64,000 nt of DNA from Gp6-AA40 sp035649635 (GCA_035649635.1 DASRJE010000036.1:1-64000), one strand, 5' to 3'. Shown: positions 36,163 to 44,678, counted from the stretch's first letter. Translations and numbers: made by a program. Notes: generated by a model from the sequence alone, not told the origin.

Positions 36163-37133
36163 AGATTGCCCGGATGAGACACCACGCACTCTCTGCATTT
36201 ACGTTCGCTGCGATCGTCATTCGAATCGGCACGGCCCTGCATGCCGGCCAGCCGACTGCCGCACCATCGCCCGTCGGCCTGCTTCACGTCCAACGCAGCG
36301 TGCACATGCTCGTCGTGAACGGCATGAACATCGCCATCCAGGTTGGCGACGACGGCGTGCTGCTCGTCGACGCGGCGACCGCCGCGGTGGCGCCGCAGGT
36401 GATCGCGGCGATCCGGACGCTGTCCTCCAAGCCGATTCACACCATCGTCAATACGCACGTTCATGCCGATCACACTGGTGGCAACGAGTCGCTGGTCAAG
36501 CAGCGCGGTACCGGCGCCGCACAACCAGTTCGCGTCATGGCGCATCAGTCAGTGCAGGAGCGAATGATCGCGGCGGCCCCGCCCGGTGGTTCAACCGGCG
36601 GATTCCGGTTGAACGCCGCCATCACGCTGCCGATCAACAACACCTACGACACGCCGACCAAGGACTTCTTCCTGAACGGCGAGGCCGTGATGATTTATCA
36701 CGCGCCCAAAGCACACACCGACGGCGACAGCCTCGTGCACTTCCGCGCGTCCGACGTGATCGCGGTTGGCGACGTCTTCAGCCCAGATCGTTATCCCGTC
36801 ATCGACCTCGCAACCGGCGGATCGGTTCAGGGCCTCATTGCGGCGCTGAACCACGTCCTCGAGATCACGGTGCCGGCGCGTTTCCAGGAAGGTGGCACGT
36901 TCGTGATTCCCGGACATGGTCGCCTCTCAGACGAAGCGGACGTCGTCGAGTACCGGGACATGGTCACGATCATTCGCGACCGCGTGCAGGATCTGATTCA
37001 GAAAGGGCTGACGTTTGAACAAGTGAAAGCGGCACGTCCGTCGCGCGACTACGATTCGGAATATGACGGCGACGGCGGATCGTCGCCAGATGCGTTCGTC
37101 GAAGCGATCTTTCGAAGCTTGAAGGCTCAATGA
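36159..37133 (+). CDS. Exported metallo-beta-lactamase-fold hydrolase
   Basis: 324 residues from the ATG at 36159 (overlaps the upstream stop); N-terminal signal (ALSAFTFAAIVIRIGTALHA). Metal site HVHADHTGG at residues 100-108, DGDSLVHFRASDVIAVGDVF with the bridging Asp, and FVIPGHGRLSD with the last His. This is the SoxH/quinoprotein-relay-like or generic MBL group. Coupled by ATGA overlaps to both flanking exported proteins, so the three act together, probably in the periplasm. Substrate unknown. Confidence 0.8.
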   Translation: MKIARMRHHALSAFTFAAIVIRIGTALHAGQPTAAPSPVGLLHVQRSVHMLVVNGMNIAIQVGDDGVLLVDAATAAVAPQVIAAIRTLSSKPIHTIVNTHVHADHTGGNESLVKQRGTGAAQPVRVMAHQSVQERMIAAAPPGGSTGGFRLNAAITLPINNTYDTPTKDFFLNGEAVMIYHAPKAHTDGDSLVHFRASDVIAVGDVFSPDRYPVIDLATGGSVQGLIAALNHVLEITVPARFQEGGTFVIPGHGRLSDEADVVEYRDMVTIIRDRVQDLIQKGLTFEQVKAARPSRDYDSEYDGDGGSSPDAFVEAIFRSLKAQ

Positions 37134-37924
37134 GACTCACTACAGCGACTCTTCTCCTCGTGTGTGCCTCGCTCTCGGCGCCGGTCTTCGCGCAAGGACC
37201 GCCACCGGGCGGAAGGGGTGCGGCGCCGCCTCGCTCAGCGCGCGAAGCGGCGCCCGTCGACTTCACCGGCTACTGGGTGTCGGTCGTCACCGAGGATTGG
37301 CGATGGCGCATGGTGACGCCGGCGAAGGGCGACTTCGCTGGCGTACCGCTGACACCAGCGGCACGCAAGATTGGGCTGGCATGGGACCCGGCGAAAGACG
37401 AAGCCGCCAAGGAACAATGCAAAGCGTACGGGGCTGGCTCGATCATGCGTGTGCCCGGTCGTCTGCACATCACCTGGCAGGACGACGACACACTCAAGAT
37501 CGAGACGGATGCCGGCACACAGACACGGCTGCTGCGCTTTCGCGGCGGAGCGACAGACCCTCGCCCCACATGGCAGGGCAATTCCGTCGCACAATGGGAA
37601 GGCATCGTGCGCGGCACCGGCGCGCCCGACTTTCTTCCGATCGCGCTCAATCCTCGCGAGGGTACTCGCGGTCGTTCGCTCGAGGTCGTGACCACGAACC
37701 TCCGACCGGGATATCTCCGCAAGAATGGAGTGCCCTACGGTGCGCGCACAACCGTACGCGAGTACTACGACTTGTTCTCGGAACGGAACGGCGACATCTG
37801 GTTCACCGTCACCACCATCGTCGAGGATCCGGAGAACCTGACGGAGCCGTTCGTGACGAGCACGAACTTCAAGAAGCAGGCCGACGCGACCGGGTGGAAT
37901 CCCCGGCCGTGTACGGCCCGCTGA
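37130..37924 (+). CDS. Exported protein of unknown function, third gene of operon
   Basis: 264 residues; signal peptide TTATLLLVCASLSAPVFA, then a Pro/Gly-rich stretch and VDFTGYWVSVVTEDWRWRMV, related to the opening of the protein at 35236. Later blocks LEVVTTNLRPGYLRKNGVPY and TVTTIVEDPENLTEPFVTS match the first gene too, so genes 1 and 3 are distant paralogues flanking the hydrolase. Start overlaps the MBL stop (ATGA). Function unknown. Confidence 0.65.
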   Translation: MRLTTATLLLVCASLSAPVFAQGPPPGGRGAAPPRSAREAAPVDFTGYWVSVVTEDWRWRMVTPAKGDFAGVPLTPAARKIGLAWDPAKDEAAKEQCKAYGAGSIMRVPGRLHITWQDDDTLKIETDAGTQTRLLRFRGGATDPRPTWQGNSVAQWEGIVRGTGAPDFLPIALNPREGTRGRSLEVVTTNLRPGYLRKNGVPYGARTTVREYYDLFSERNGDIWFTVTTIVEDPENLTEPFVTSTNFKKQADATGWNPRPCTAR

Positions 37925-37928
37925 CGAT

Positions 37929-38184
37929 CTACTTCCGCTCGGCGAATGTGATCAGATAGCCGTCCGGGTCGGCCACGACCGGGATATTCCTCGATCGCCG
38001 GCCCCGGCGCGTTCAGGAAGATCTGGACTGGCCCCGATCGAACGATGGCGAAGACGTAGGGTTCGGCCTCGGGAACGGTCGTCTCGATTTCGAAGCCGAG
38101 ACGATCGCGGTAAAACGCGACGGCTCGCGCGACATCGGAGACGACGAGGTTGGAGTGAGCCCCGCTAGCTACGGCGGGGAACAT
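37929..38184 (-). pseudogene. Broken VOC/glyoxalase-like gene with internal deletion
   Basis: The first frame reads MFPAVASGAHSNLVVSDVAR then AVAFYRDRLGFEIETTVPEA and LNAPGPAIEEYPG, a normal VOC N-terminal module. It then jumps to another frame, with VVADPDGYLITFAERK at the stop. About 120 bp of the middle are missing, and the two parts are out of frame (256 bp in total). Start taken at 38184. It is a remnant of a glyoxalase/bleomycin-resistance-type gene between two unrelated genes. Confidence 0.75.
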
Positions 38185-38219
38185 ATCACCCAACCAGTCA
38201 GACCTGCTAGACTGGGGCA

Positions 38220-39062
38220 GTGTCCGGCCTTTTCGCGCGGCGACCACTGGTTCTCGTGCTGGCGGTGATAACGCTGCTGGCCGTGTCGGTCGCCGTCCAG
38301 GCGCAATTCCGGCAGCGCGGCGGGTTCCCGCGCGGATTCGGCGTGCGCGTCGCCAAGCCGGAAGACTTCGTTGGCGGCTTCCAGTTTTGCCGGGTCGCGT
38401 TCGCCGCCGACTATCGAGGCGACGGCGGCAACTGGAGCGTCGACTATCCTCGCGCAGATATCAACCTGTCGATTCGGCTCGCCGAGCTGACCAAGGCATA
38501 CGTGAGCATGGACTCGGGCGGCGAGCCCATTCCGCTGCTCATCCGCCTTACCGACGATGTGATGTTCGAGTGCCCATTCATCATGATGACCGAGGTCGGC
38601 TCGGCATTGATCAGTGACGAAGAAGCGGCTCGCCTGCGGCTCTACCTTCAGAAGGGCGGCTTCCTCTGGGCCGATGACTTCTGGGGAACCTTAGCGTGGG
38701 ACTGGTGGGTAGCGCAGTTCAACAAGGTGCTGCCGCTGTCGGAGTATCCGATCGTCGATCTCCCGCCGAACCATCCGTTGTTCTCGGCGCAGTTCCAAAT
38801 CTCGAAGGTGCCGCAGATCGCTTCGATTGGACACTGGGCGAGCACTGGCGGTGGAACGTCGGAGCGATACGAAGACAGCGCCGTCGCGCACGCGCGAGCT
38901 GTACTCGACAAGCACGGCAACATCATGGTGCTGATGACGCACAACACCGATCTGGGCGACTCATTCGAGCGCGAAGCAGACGACCCGCAGTACTTTTATC
39001 AGATGTCCGTGCCCGGCTACGCGTTCGGCGTCAATACGCTGCTTTACGCACTCACGCATTGA
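38220..39062 (+). CDS. DUF4159 exported protein, paralogue B
   Basis: 280 residues from a GTG; signal segment VLVLAVITLLAVSVAVQA. DUF4159 motifs YLQKGGFLWADDFWGTLAWD and NIMVLMTHNTDLGDSFEREA match the gene at 30587, and both begin with a CRVAF/CRVAY block. The two copies are about 7 kb apart and in opposite orientation. The end is convergent with a nitroreductase gene across a heptamer hairpin. Activity unknown. Confidence 0.8.
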   Translation: MSGLFARRPLVLVLAVITLLAVSVAVQAQFRQRGGFPRGFGVRVAKPEDFVGGFQFCRVAFAADYRGDGGNWSVDYPRADINLSIRLAELTKAYVSMDSGGEPIPLLIRLTDDVMFECPFIMMTEVGSALISDEEAARLRLYLQKGGFLWADDFWGTLAWDWWVAQFNKVLPLSEYPIVDLPPNHPLFSAQFQISKVPQIASIGHWASTGGGTSERYEDSAVAHARAVLDKHGNIMVLMTHNTDLGDSFEREADDPQYFYQMSVPGYAFGVNTLLYALTH

Positions 39063-39080
39063 AGCGAGCCAAAGACGCTT

Positions 39081-39173
39081 GTCAACTCCCAACCTCCAAT
39101 TCCCAGTTCCCAGTTCCCAATACAACTCCTGACTGCCGTTTGGGATTTGGGAGTTGGCGTTTTGGGAGTTGGC
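39081..39173. terminator. Heptamer-repeat inverted arms between convergent genes
   Basis: Left arm 39081-39120 (AACTCCC AACCTCC AATTCCC AGTTCCC AGTTCCC) and right arm 39139-39173 (TTTGGGA TTTGGGA GTTGGCG TTTTGGGA) are complementary and lie between the 3' ends of the DUF4159 and nitroreductase genes. It is likely to act as a bidirectional terminator. Confidence 0.55.
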
Positions 39174-39180
39174 GCGTCGT

Positions 39181-39771
39181 TCAGCTTCGGAATGGCCCCT
39201 CGATGGTGATCTCGCTGATCGGCTTGCGGCTATTCGGTGACTCGCGGGCCTGGAAATCTTCCGGCAGCACGGTGATCGGACCGGGGCGCCCGACCGCGGC
39301 CATGGCTTCAACCTGAAAATCGTCCGGGATATTCATCGTCGTCCTGGCGCGCGCGTAGTCGAAGCCAGCCATGCCGTGCACGACAAGTCCGCTGATGGTG
39401 CCTTGCAGCGCCAGATTCTCCCACGCGGCGCCGGTGTCGTAGCTGTGCGTGACCAGTGGACGTCCGGTCTGCTCGTTCGTCTTTCGTGAGATGAAGAGCA
39501 GGAGCACCGCCGCGTTGCGACACCAGATTTGATTCCGTTCGACGAGCAGATTGAAGAACAGGGGCCAGTGTTCCGTGTCGCGGTGCGCGTAGAGGATTCG
39601 ACAGGGATAGGAGTTGCCAGAGGAGGGCGCCCAACGTGCCGCCTCGAACAGCACATCGAGCTCGGCCTGTGAAATCGACTCGCCCGACATCGCTCGCGGC
39701 GACCATCGATCGAGGAACAGCGGATCGACTGGATGGTCGGCCTTGCGATGATCGCGCCCCCGCATCGGCAC
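39181..39771 (-). CDS. Nitroreductase-family protein
   Basis: FMN-dependent NAD(P)H oxidoreductase fold, 196 residues. RWSPRAMSGESISQAELDVL and FEAARWAPSSGNSYPCRILY carry the FMN-phosphate Arg/Ser/Asn positions of the nitroreductase family, and GAAWENLALQGTISGLVVHG is the second characteristic block. A start at the ATG at 39771 gives a normal length. Five bp downstream of the alpha/beta hydrolase gene, so probably co-transcribed with it. Substrate unknown; could reduce quinones, nitro compounds or flavins. Confidence 0.8.
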   Translation of the reverse strand: MPMRGRDHRKADHPVDPLFLDRWSPRAMSGESISQAELDVLFEAARWAPSSGNSYPCRILYAHRDTEHWPLFFNLLVERNQIWCRNAAVLLLFISRKTNEQTGRPLVTHSYDTGAAWENLALQGTISGLVVHGMAGFDYARARTTMNIPDDFQVEAMAAVGRPGPITVLPEDFQARESPNSRKPISEITIEGPFRS

Positions 39772-39775
39772 GGCG

Positions 39776-40903
39776 TCAGTATCCCATTCGCAAGACGCCC
39801 GTGGATGAGCCGTTGACCGTGCCCTTCTCCAGCCACTCGAGCGAAGCGCGAAAAAGCATCGTGTGATTCTTTTCCCACATCGCGTTGTGCGAAGAGCACC
39901 CGAGATCGATCATGACCTTCTGCGACGCGCCGAGATCATCGTAGAGCTCGCGTACCCGCTCCGGCACAACCTGCTTGTCGTGAATGCCGGCAACCATCAG
40001 CGTTGGCGTCTGCGTCTTGGTGACAACTGCTGCATTCCACCCCCACGTCGTTGTCTGTGGTGCGCGGCGGACACCGGAACCCCAGGTGGAACCGACGGGA
40101 TCGGATGCGAGCATTGCCGACCAGACGCTATCCGCCGCGGCCTTGTCGTACTGGGCGGCGCACCCGACCTGCCTGTCCCAGTTCGCATCGAACTCGGCGC
40201 GCGACTGCGTGTTGAAGACGACGCCGTCGGCAGGAACTTTTGCGGGCGCTTCTCCTTGTCGCTCGCGACCGTACCCGGGCGCGAGCAGAACAAGACGATG
40301 CACCTTCTGTGGATTCCTCGCGGTGTAGCCGCCCGAACGCGGACCACCGAGCGACCACGCGACGAGGCTTACACGTTCAACGCCGCGCAGGGCTCGTATG
40401 TAGTCGACGGCGGCGCCAACGTCTGCCCAGTCGGATGCAATGGATGTGAGGTTCTGGCCGTAGGTCGGGGCGCACGGCGCGGGGATGAGACGAGGGACGA
40501 ACAACGCCTGCTGATTGGGAGCCAGGTTGCAGGGATCGTTCATCGCCGGAGGCCGAGTCGATCGGCCGTACCCGGTCATGTCAACCGAGAACGCGTCGAA
40601 GCCAGCCTGAGCCAAATAGCCCATCCAACTGTAATCCTGGTAGGGCACATCGAACGCGACTTCAGCCGGCGTGCCGGCGCCGTGCACGAACAACACGACG
40701 CGATCGGCCTGGCGCGCGCCACGCGCAAGCGTCCCGGCATGGACGCGCTCGCGCACGTATAGCTGCGCCGGCTGTCCGGCGATTGCGGGCACCGTCGACT
40801 GCACGCGGACGAAGTGATCGATCGTCAGGATCCGTTCGCTGTCATCGCCGACCAGCGGCACAACCACCATCCCAACAAGGAGAAGAATTGAAATGGGTCT
40901 CAT
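39776..40903 (-). CDS. Exported alpha/beta hydrolase
   Basis: 375 residues; signal peptide MRPISILLLVGMVVVPLVG (start at 40903; ATG at 40915 also possible). Alpha/beta-hydrolase fold: VVLFVHGAGTPAEVAFDVPY (oxyanion loop), DAFSVDMTGYGRSTRPPAMN, then nucleophile elbow VSLVAWSLGGPRSGGYTA, and a His in CSSHNAMWEKNHTMLF. The Asp is probably in GIHDKQVVPERVREL. Substrate unknown; esterase or lactonase-like. Upstream spacer has two perfect small hairpins. Confidence 0.8.
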   Translation of the reverse strand: MRPISILLLVGMVVVPLVGDDSERILTIDHFVRVQSTVPAIAGQPAQLYVRERVHAGTLARGARQADRVVLFVHGAGTPAEVAFDVPYQDYSWMGYLAQAGFDAFSVDMTGYGRSTRPPAMNDPCNLAPNQQALFVPRLIPAPCAPTYGQNLTSIASDWADVGAAVDYIRALRGVERVSLVAWSLGGPRSGGYTARNPQKVHRLVLLAPGYGRERQGEAPAKVPADGVVFNTQSRAEFDANWDRQVGCAAQYDKAAADSVWSAMLASDPVGSTWGSGVRRAPQTTTWGWNAAVVTKTQTPTLMVAGIHDKQVVPERVRELYDDLGASQKVMIDLGCSSHNAMWEKNHTMLFRASLEWLEKGTVNGSSTGVLRMGY

Positions 40904-40916
40904 AGACTTGTACAAA

Positions 40917-40977
40917 AGGCGAGTCCGAAGACTCGCCTGTATGTCTGGAAGGGTACCGGCGGGTCCTGAGACCCGCC
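40917..40977. repeat. Two perfect REP-like hairpins between hydrolase and DUF3500 genes
   Basis: AGGCGAGTC/GACTCGCCT around CGAA (40917-40938) and GGCGGGTC/GACCCGCC around CTGA (40958-40977). The second, just after the DUF3500 stop, could terminate transcription on the minus strand. Confidence 0.6.
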
Positions 40978-40984
40978 GAAATCA

Positions 40985-42025
40985 CTAGTGCAGCGACGTT
41001 CTGAGGTGCTCGCGTAGCAGATCGCGTCCGAAATCGCCTCGGAAATCACGCCACACCGAGTGGACGTGATTCGCATCGTTCTGTGTGTTGTCGAACTCGA
41101 TCAAGAAGGTCGGGCCTTGCACGCGATAGTAGTGTTTCTGGCCGCGTTCGATTGATCCGGCCCACGCGAACGAGATGTTGTCGGTGCCGGCGATCTTGAT
41201 CTTCGCCAATCTGTCCGCGGCGATATCTGCCGCCATCAACCCGGCGTACGAGTCGACGACCTGCATGAGCATGTCTTTCTGAGCCGCCGTCATCTCCGAT
41301 GCCTTCAACCCGCTTGGAGACAGCGGATTGATGTCGTTTGCGTTCTCGGTGACGATGTCGTTCAGAGCGGTCGTGTTGAAGATCGCCGTCTTCCGCTGAC
41401 CCGCGTCGAGTGCCGTGACGAGGGTGCGCGCCGTGTCCTCGAGCATCGCGAGCGTGCGCTGTCCCTTCTGCGGACCATCTTTGACCTCGGCCGGATTCGC
41501 GCCGGCGAACGACGGCGTGCTCGAGATCGCGGTGCCGTTCACGACGTCGAAACGCAGCGACACGTGATGGAATTCGACGCGCCATCCCCACGTCCCTTTC
41601 GCCGACGGCGTGCCGAAGACTGAGAAGCGATAGCCTTCCGAATCGCGAATGGGCCCGCCGCCCTTCTCCTGGGCCTTCAGGATGTTTTCGAGCTGCATGA
41701 TTTGGGTGTACGTGGTGTAACCGCGATCGCTGAGCCCGGTCCTGAGCAACTCGTGTGCAGCCTTGCGCTGCGGCTCCGTCATCGCCTTGATCTGCAGTCC
41801 GTTGCGCTCGAACTGCGGCACGAAGTGCCACCTGAGTCGCTCGGGCGAATCAAACGGGAACGTCGCCTGCTGGCGCTGCTCCGGTGTCAGCGACGCGAGA
41901 AACTTTTCGGCTCCCGTGGCCATCGCCGCTGACGATGACGTCCGCTGCGCTTGAACGATCGCGCCACCGAGCGCGGCAAGAATGCCGAGTGCGAGCAACA
42001 CTCGTGGAGAAATCAGACGCTTCAT
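40985..42025 (-). CDS. DUF3500 exported protein
   Basis: 346 residues from the ATG at 42025; signal peptide LLALGILAALGGAIVQA. DUF3500 landmarks: LTPEQRQQATFPFDSPERLR, WHFVPQFERNGLQIKAMTEP, YRFSVFGTPSAKGTWGWRVE, FHHVSLRFDVVNG and HSVWRDFRGDFGRDLLREH. The family is common in Acidobacteriota and Planctomycetota and uncharacterised; the conserved HH/H pattern suggests metal binding. Gene immediately upstream of a heptamer array. Confidence 0.85.
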   Translation of the reverse strand: MKRLISPRVLLALGILAALGGAIVQAQRTSSSAAMATGAEKFLASLTPEQRQQATFPFDSPERLRWHFVPQFERNGLQIKAMTEPQRKAAHELLRTGLSDRGYTTYTQIMQLENILKAQEKGGGPIRDSEGYRFSVFGTPSAKGTWGWRVEFHHVSLRFDVVNGTAISSTPSFAGANPAEVKDGPQKGQRTLAMLEDTARTLVTALDAGQRKTAIFNTTALNDIVTENANDINPLSPSGLKASEMTAAQKDMLMQVVDSYAGLMAADIAADRLAKIKIAGTDNISFAWAGSIERGQKHYYRVQGPTFLIEFDNTQNDANHVHSVWRDFRGDFGRDLLREHLRTSLH

Positions 42026-42069
42026 ACGTACCTCGCTGGTCGGGGATGGTAGCACGCTCGCTCGTTCGG

Positions 42070-42301
42070 GGTTCGGGATTCGGGACTCGGGGTTCGGGAC
42101 TCGGGGTTCGGGACTCGAGGTTCGGGACTCGGGGTTCGGGACTCGGGACTCGGGGCTCGGGGCTTGGGACTCGGGATTCGACGTTCTATATTCCTAATAT
42201 TCAAGGAGTCACGGACCTTCGAAGCCAATTCCGGATGGGTCGGTTCCCAGATCCCAGATCCCAGATCCCGGATCCCGAGCCCCGGATCCCGAGTCCCGGC
42301 T
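42070..42301. repeat. Large heptamer array with facing arm
   Basis: Left arm: 16 in-register 7-bp units at 42070-42181 (GGTTCGG, GATTCGG, GACTCGG, GGCTCGG). Right arm: 8 units at 42246-42301 (CCCAGAT x3, CCCGGAT x2, CCCGAGC, CCCGAGT, CCCGGCT), whose reverse complement is the same family. The loop is about 64 nt. The array occupies most of the divergent gap between DUF3500 and the TPP enzyme. Confidence 0.9.
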
Positions 42302-42327
42302 ATGATGTAGCCGCTCAGGAGGCGATC

Positions 42328-44274
42328 GTGGCAGATTTACATGACAGCTCGGAACCGAAAGGTCCAGCTGAAGCCGGACACTCTGGATCGCTCGACCGTC
42401 GTGACTTCTTCAAGGGCGCGGCGCTCGGCGCCGCCGGTCTCGTGGTAGGCGGCCAAAGTGCGGCCGCGGAAGCGCCGCCAGTCCAGCCATCTCCGGCGGT
42501 TGAATTACCGACGCTGGCTCACGATCTTGCCTATGCCATGCCAGCGCAGGCGAGCGGCCCACCACCAGCAAGCGCGGCAGGGCAAGGGCGACCCGCGTCC
42601 GACTTCATGGTCGACGTGATCAAGAAGATCGGCTTCGAGTACGCGGCGATCAATCCCGGCTCGACGTTTCAGGGGCTGCACGAATCGCTCCTCAACTACG
42701 GCAACAACTCGGCCCCGGAGCTCCTCACCTGCCTGCATGAAGAAGCGGCCGTTGCCATGGCGCATGGATACGCCAAGGCCGCGGGCAAGCCGATGCTCGT
42801 GATCGTGCACGGGACCGTCGGCCTGCTCCACTCGTCGATGGCGCTCTTTCAGGCCTGGGCCGATCGTGTCCCCGTCTTCCTGATCGTTGGGCACAACCGC
42901 AATCCCTCTGGCGTGATCAATCGTCCACACAGTGCCCAGGACATGGGCTTGCTGGTGCGCAGCTTCGTCAAATACGACGACGAGGCCACGACGCTGGAGC
43001 GATTCGCGGAATCGGCGATGCGCGCCTACCGTATCGCGGTGACGCCGCCGATGGGACCGGTCGTAATTACCGTCGCAGCGGAGTTGCAGGAATCGATCGT
43101 CAACGACGCGCCGCGTATCCCCGAGCTCACGGTACCGGCGCCCCCGCAAGGCGACGCAAGCGCCGTGCGTGAAGCCGCCCGCATGCTGGTCGCGGCACAG
43201 AGTCCGCTGATTCAGATCGCCAAGCTCGGACGGACGCCGAAGGCCTGGGACCTCCTGATCGAGTTGGCAGAAACACTCCAGGCGCCGGTTGACGTGCTCG
43301 GTTACTCGTCGTGGCAGAAGTTTCCCTCGTGGCATCCACTCTATGGGAGCGGTGGCCGCGGCTACACTCCCGATGTCACGCTCGGTCTCGAAGTCACCGA
43401 CATGTCCGTGCCCGCGCGCGCGGCGCGAGCCAATGGCCGGAAGACCATCAGCATCTCAGCGGAGTATCTGTTCCAGGGCAGCAACATCCACGACTTCGGA
43501 CGTTACGCCGACGTGGACCTGGCGATTGCCGCCGACGCAGAAGCGACGCTGCCGTCGCTCATCGAGGAAATCCGCAAACAGACCACGCCGGAACGCAAGA
43601 GCGCGATGCAGGCGCGCGGCAAGCAGGTAGCAGGCGCGCACAAGGAGCTGCAACTCAACGGTATTCGCGACGCCCGGCACGGCTGGGAAGCAAGTCCGGT
43701 CAGCGTGCCGCGGCTGATCGCCGAACTCGGCGATCAGATCGCCAACGACGATTGGGCAATCGTCTCAGGCCACCAGTTCACCGGAGATTGGCAGCGTCGG
43801 CTGCTGAATCACGACAAGCCGTATCGCTACAACGGCGATTGCGGAGGCTTCGGCATCGGCTACGACTCCCCGGCTTCCGTAGGCGGCGCGCTGGCGCACA
43901 AGAAGTTCGGCCGTCTTTCCGTCGCCATCGTCGGCGACGGCGACCTCAACTTCAGCCCCGGGGTGATCTGGACCGCCGCCCATCACAAGATTCCGCTGCT
44001 CTTCATCGTCCACAACAACCGTGCGTACCATGCGGAGGTGATGATCATCCAGCGGATGTGCGGCGTGCGCGGACGCGGCAACCAGAACGCTCACATCGGG
44101 AACGTCATCACCGATCCCAACATCAACTACGCGCAGATGGCGAAGGCGTACGGGATGTACAGCGAGGGGCCGATCGAGAACCCGAAGGATCTGGCGGGTG
44201 CATACCAGCGCGCGCTGGCGAAGGTGAGAGCCGGAGAACCGGCGTTGATCGACGTCATTTCGCAGCCACGGTGA
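42328..44274 (+). CDS. Tat-exported thiamine-diphosphate enzyme
   Basis: 648 residues from the GTG at 42328, with AGGAGG 6 nt upstream. The N-terminus has a twin-arginine signal (DRRDFFKGAALGAAGLVVGG, Arg24-Arg25) and a likely cleavage near residue 47. The mature part is a full ThDP-dependent decarboxylase/ligase fold: catalytic Glu in CLHEEAAVAMAHGYAKAAGK (about residue 138), central domain, and ThDP motif GDGD at 536-539 with NN at 563-564. ThDP enzymes of this kind are normally cytoplasmic. Residues 12-20 (GPAEAGHSG) are encoded by a REP-like element. Followed at once by a cytochrome c gene. Possible substrates are 2-oxo acids; not determined. Confidence 0.85.
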   Translation: MADLHDSSEPKGPAEAGHSGSLDRRDFFKGAALGAAGLVVGGQSAAAEAPPVQPSPAVELPTLAHDLAYAMPAQASGPPPASAAGQGRPASDFMVDVIKKIGFEYAAINPGSTFQGLHESLLNYGNNSAPELLTCLHEEAAVAMAHGYAKAAGKPMLVIVHGTVGLLHSSMALFQAWADRVPVFLIVGHNRNPSGVINRPHSAQDMGLLVRSFVKYDDEATTLERFAESAMRAYRIAVTPPMGPVVITVAAELQESIVNDAPRIPELTVPAPPQGDASAVREAARMLVAAQSPLIQIAKLGRTPKAWDLLIELAETLQAPVDVLGYSSWQKFPSWHPLYGSGGRGYTPDVTLGLEVTDMSVPARAARANGRKTISISAEYLFQGSNIHDFGRYADVDLAIAADAEATLPSLIEEIRKQTTPERKSAMQARGKQVAGAHKELQLNGIRDARHGWEASPVSVPRLIAELGDQIANDDWAIVSGHQFTGDWQRRLLNHDKPYRYNGDCGGFGIGYDSPASVGGALAHKKFGRLSVAIVGDGDLNFSPGVIWTAAHHKIPLLFIVHNNRAYHAEVMIIQRMCGVRGRGNQNAHIGNVITDPNINYAQMAKAYGMYSEGPIENPKDLAGAYQRALAKVRAGEPALIDVISQPR

Positions 44275-44282
44275 TCACGACA

Positions 44283-44678
44283 ATGGTTTTTCGTTCCGCG
44301 TTCATAACGCTCGTGCTGCTGACTATGGCCGGTACTGGTGTCGCGCAGAATCAGCCGGCCGCGCCGCTCGCTGCGCCAACCGGCAACGCCCAGCGCGGCA
44401 AAGTGCTTTTTGAATCCTCGTTGCGTTGTTATGCATGTCACGGCTTCGATGGTCAGACGGGCTCGCCGCGGCTGGTGCCGATGTCGCGCGCCGAAGACAT
44501 CTTCCTGGCTTACGTGCGCAAGCCGGCCACGCAGGGAATGCCGTCATTTGTCGCGCAGCCCGAAGCGGATCTTCGTGACGTCTACGCGTATATCCGATCA
44601 ATACCCCAGGCGGCGCCCGCTGCGGACAGCGTGCCTGTAATCAAGGGCGTCTTGGATCGCAGAACGAAGGCAAACTAG
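44283..44678 (+). CDS. Small periplasmic c-type cytochrome
   Basis: 131 residues from ATG 44283; a GTG at 44271 overlapping the TPP stop (GTGA) is an alternative start. Signal peptide SAFITLVLLTMAGTGVAQ, then a single haem-binding site CYACH at residues 49-53, and Met ligands in GMPSFVAQPE near residue 83. A class I cytochrome c domain of about 85 residues, QRGKVLFESSLRCYACHGFD to YAYIRSIPQ. Its tight coupling to the TPP enzyme suggests it accepts electrons from it in the periplasm. Confidence 0.85.
   Translation: MVFRSAFITLVLLTMAGTGVAQNQPAAPLAAPTGNAQRGKVLFESSLRCYACHGFDGQTGSPRLVPMSRAEDIFLAYVRKPATQGMPSFVAQPEADLRDVYAYIRSIPQAAPAADSVPVIKGVLDRRTKAN

Noticed and set aside
41884..42327. N-terminal extension of the ThDP enzyme through the heptamer array
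   Set aside because: The extension is repetitive (GTRGSGLG-like), lacks a ribosome-binding site, and the GTG at 42328 has AGGAGG and precedes a clear Tat signal.
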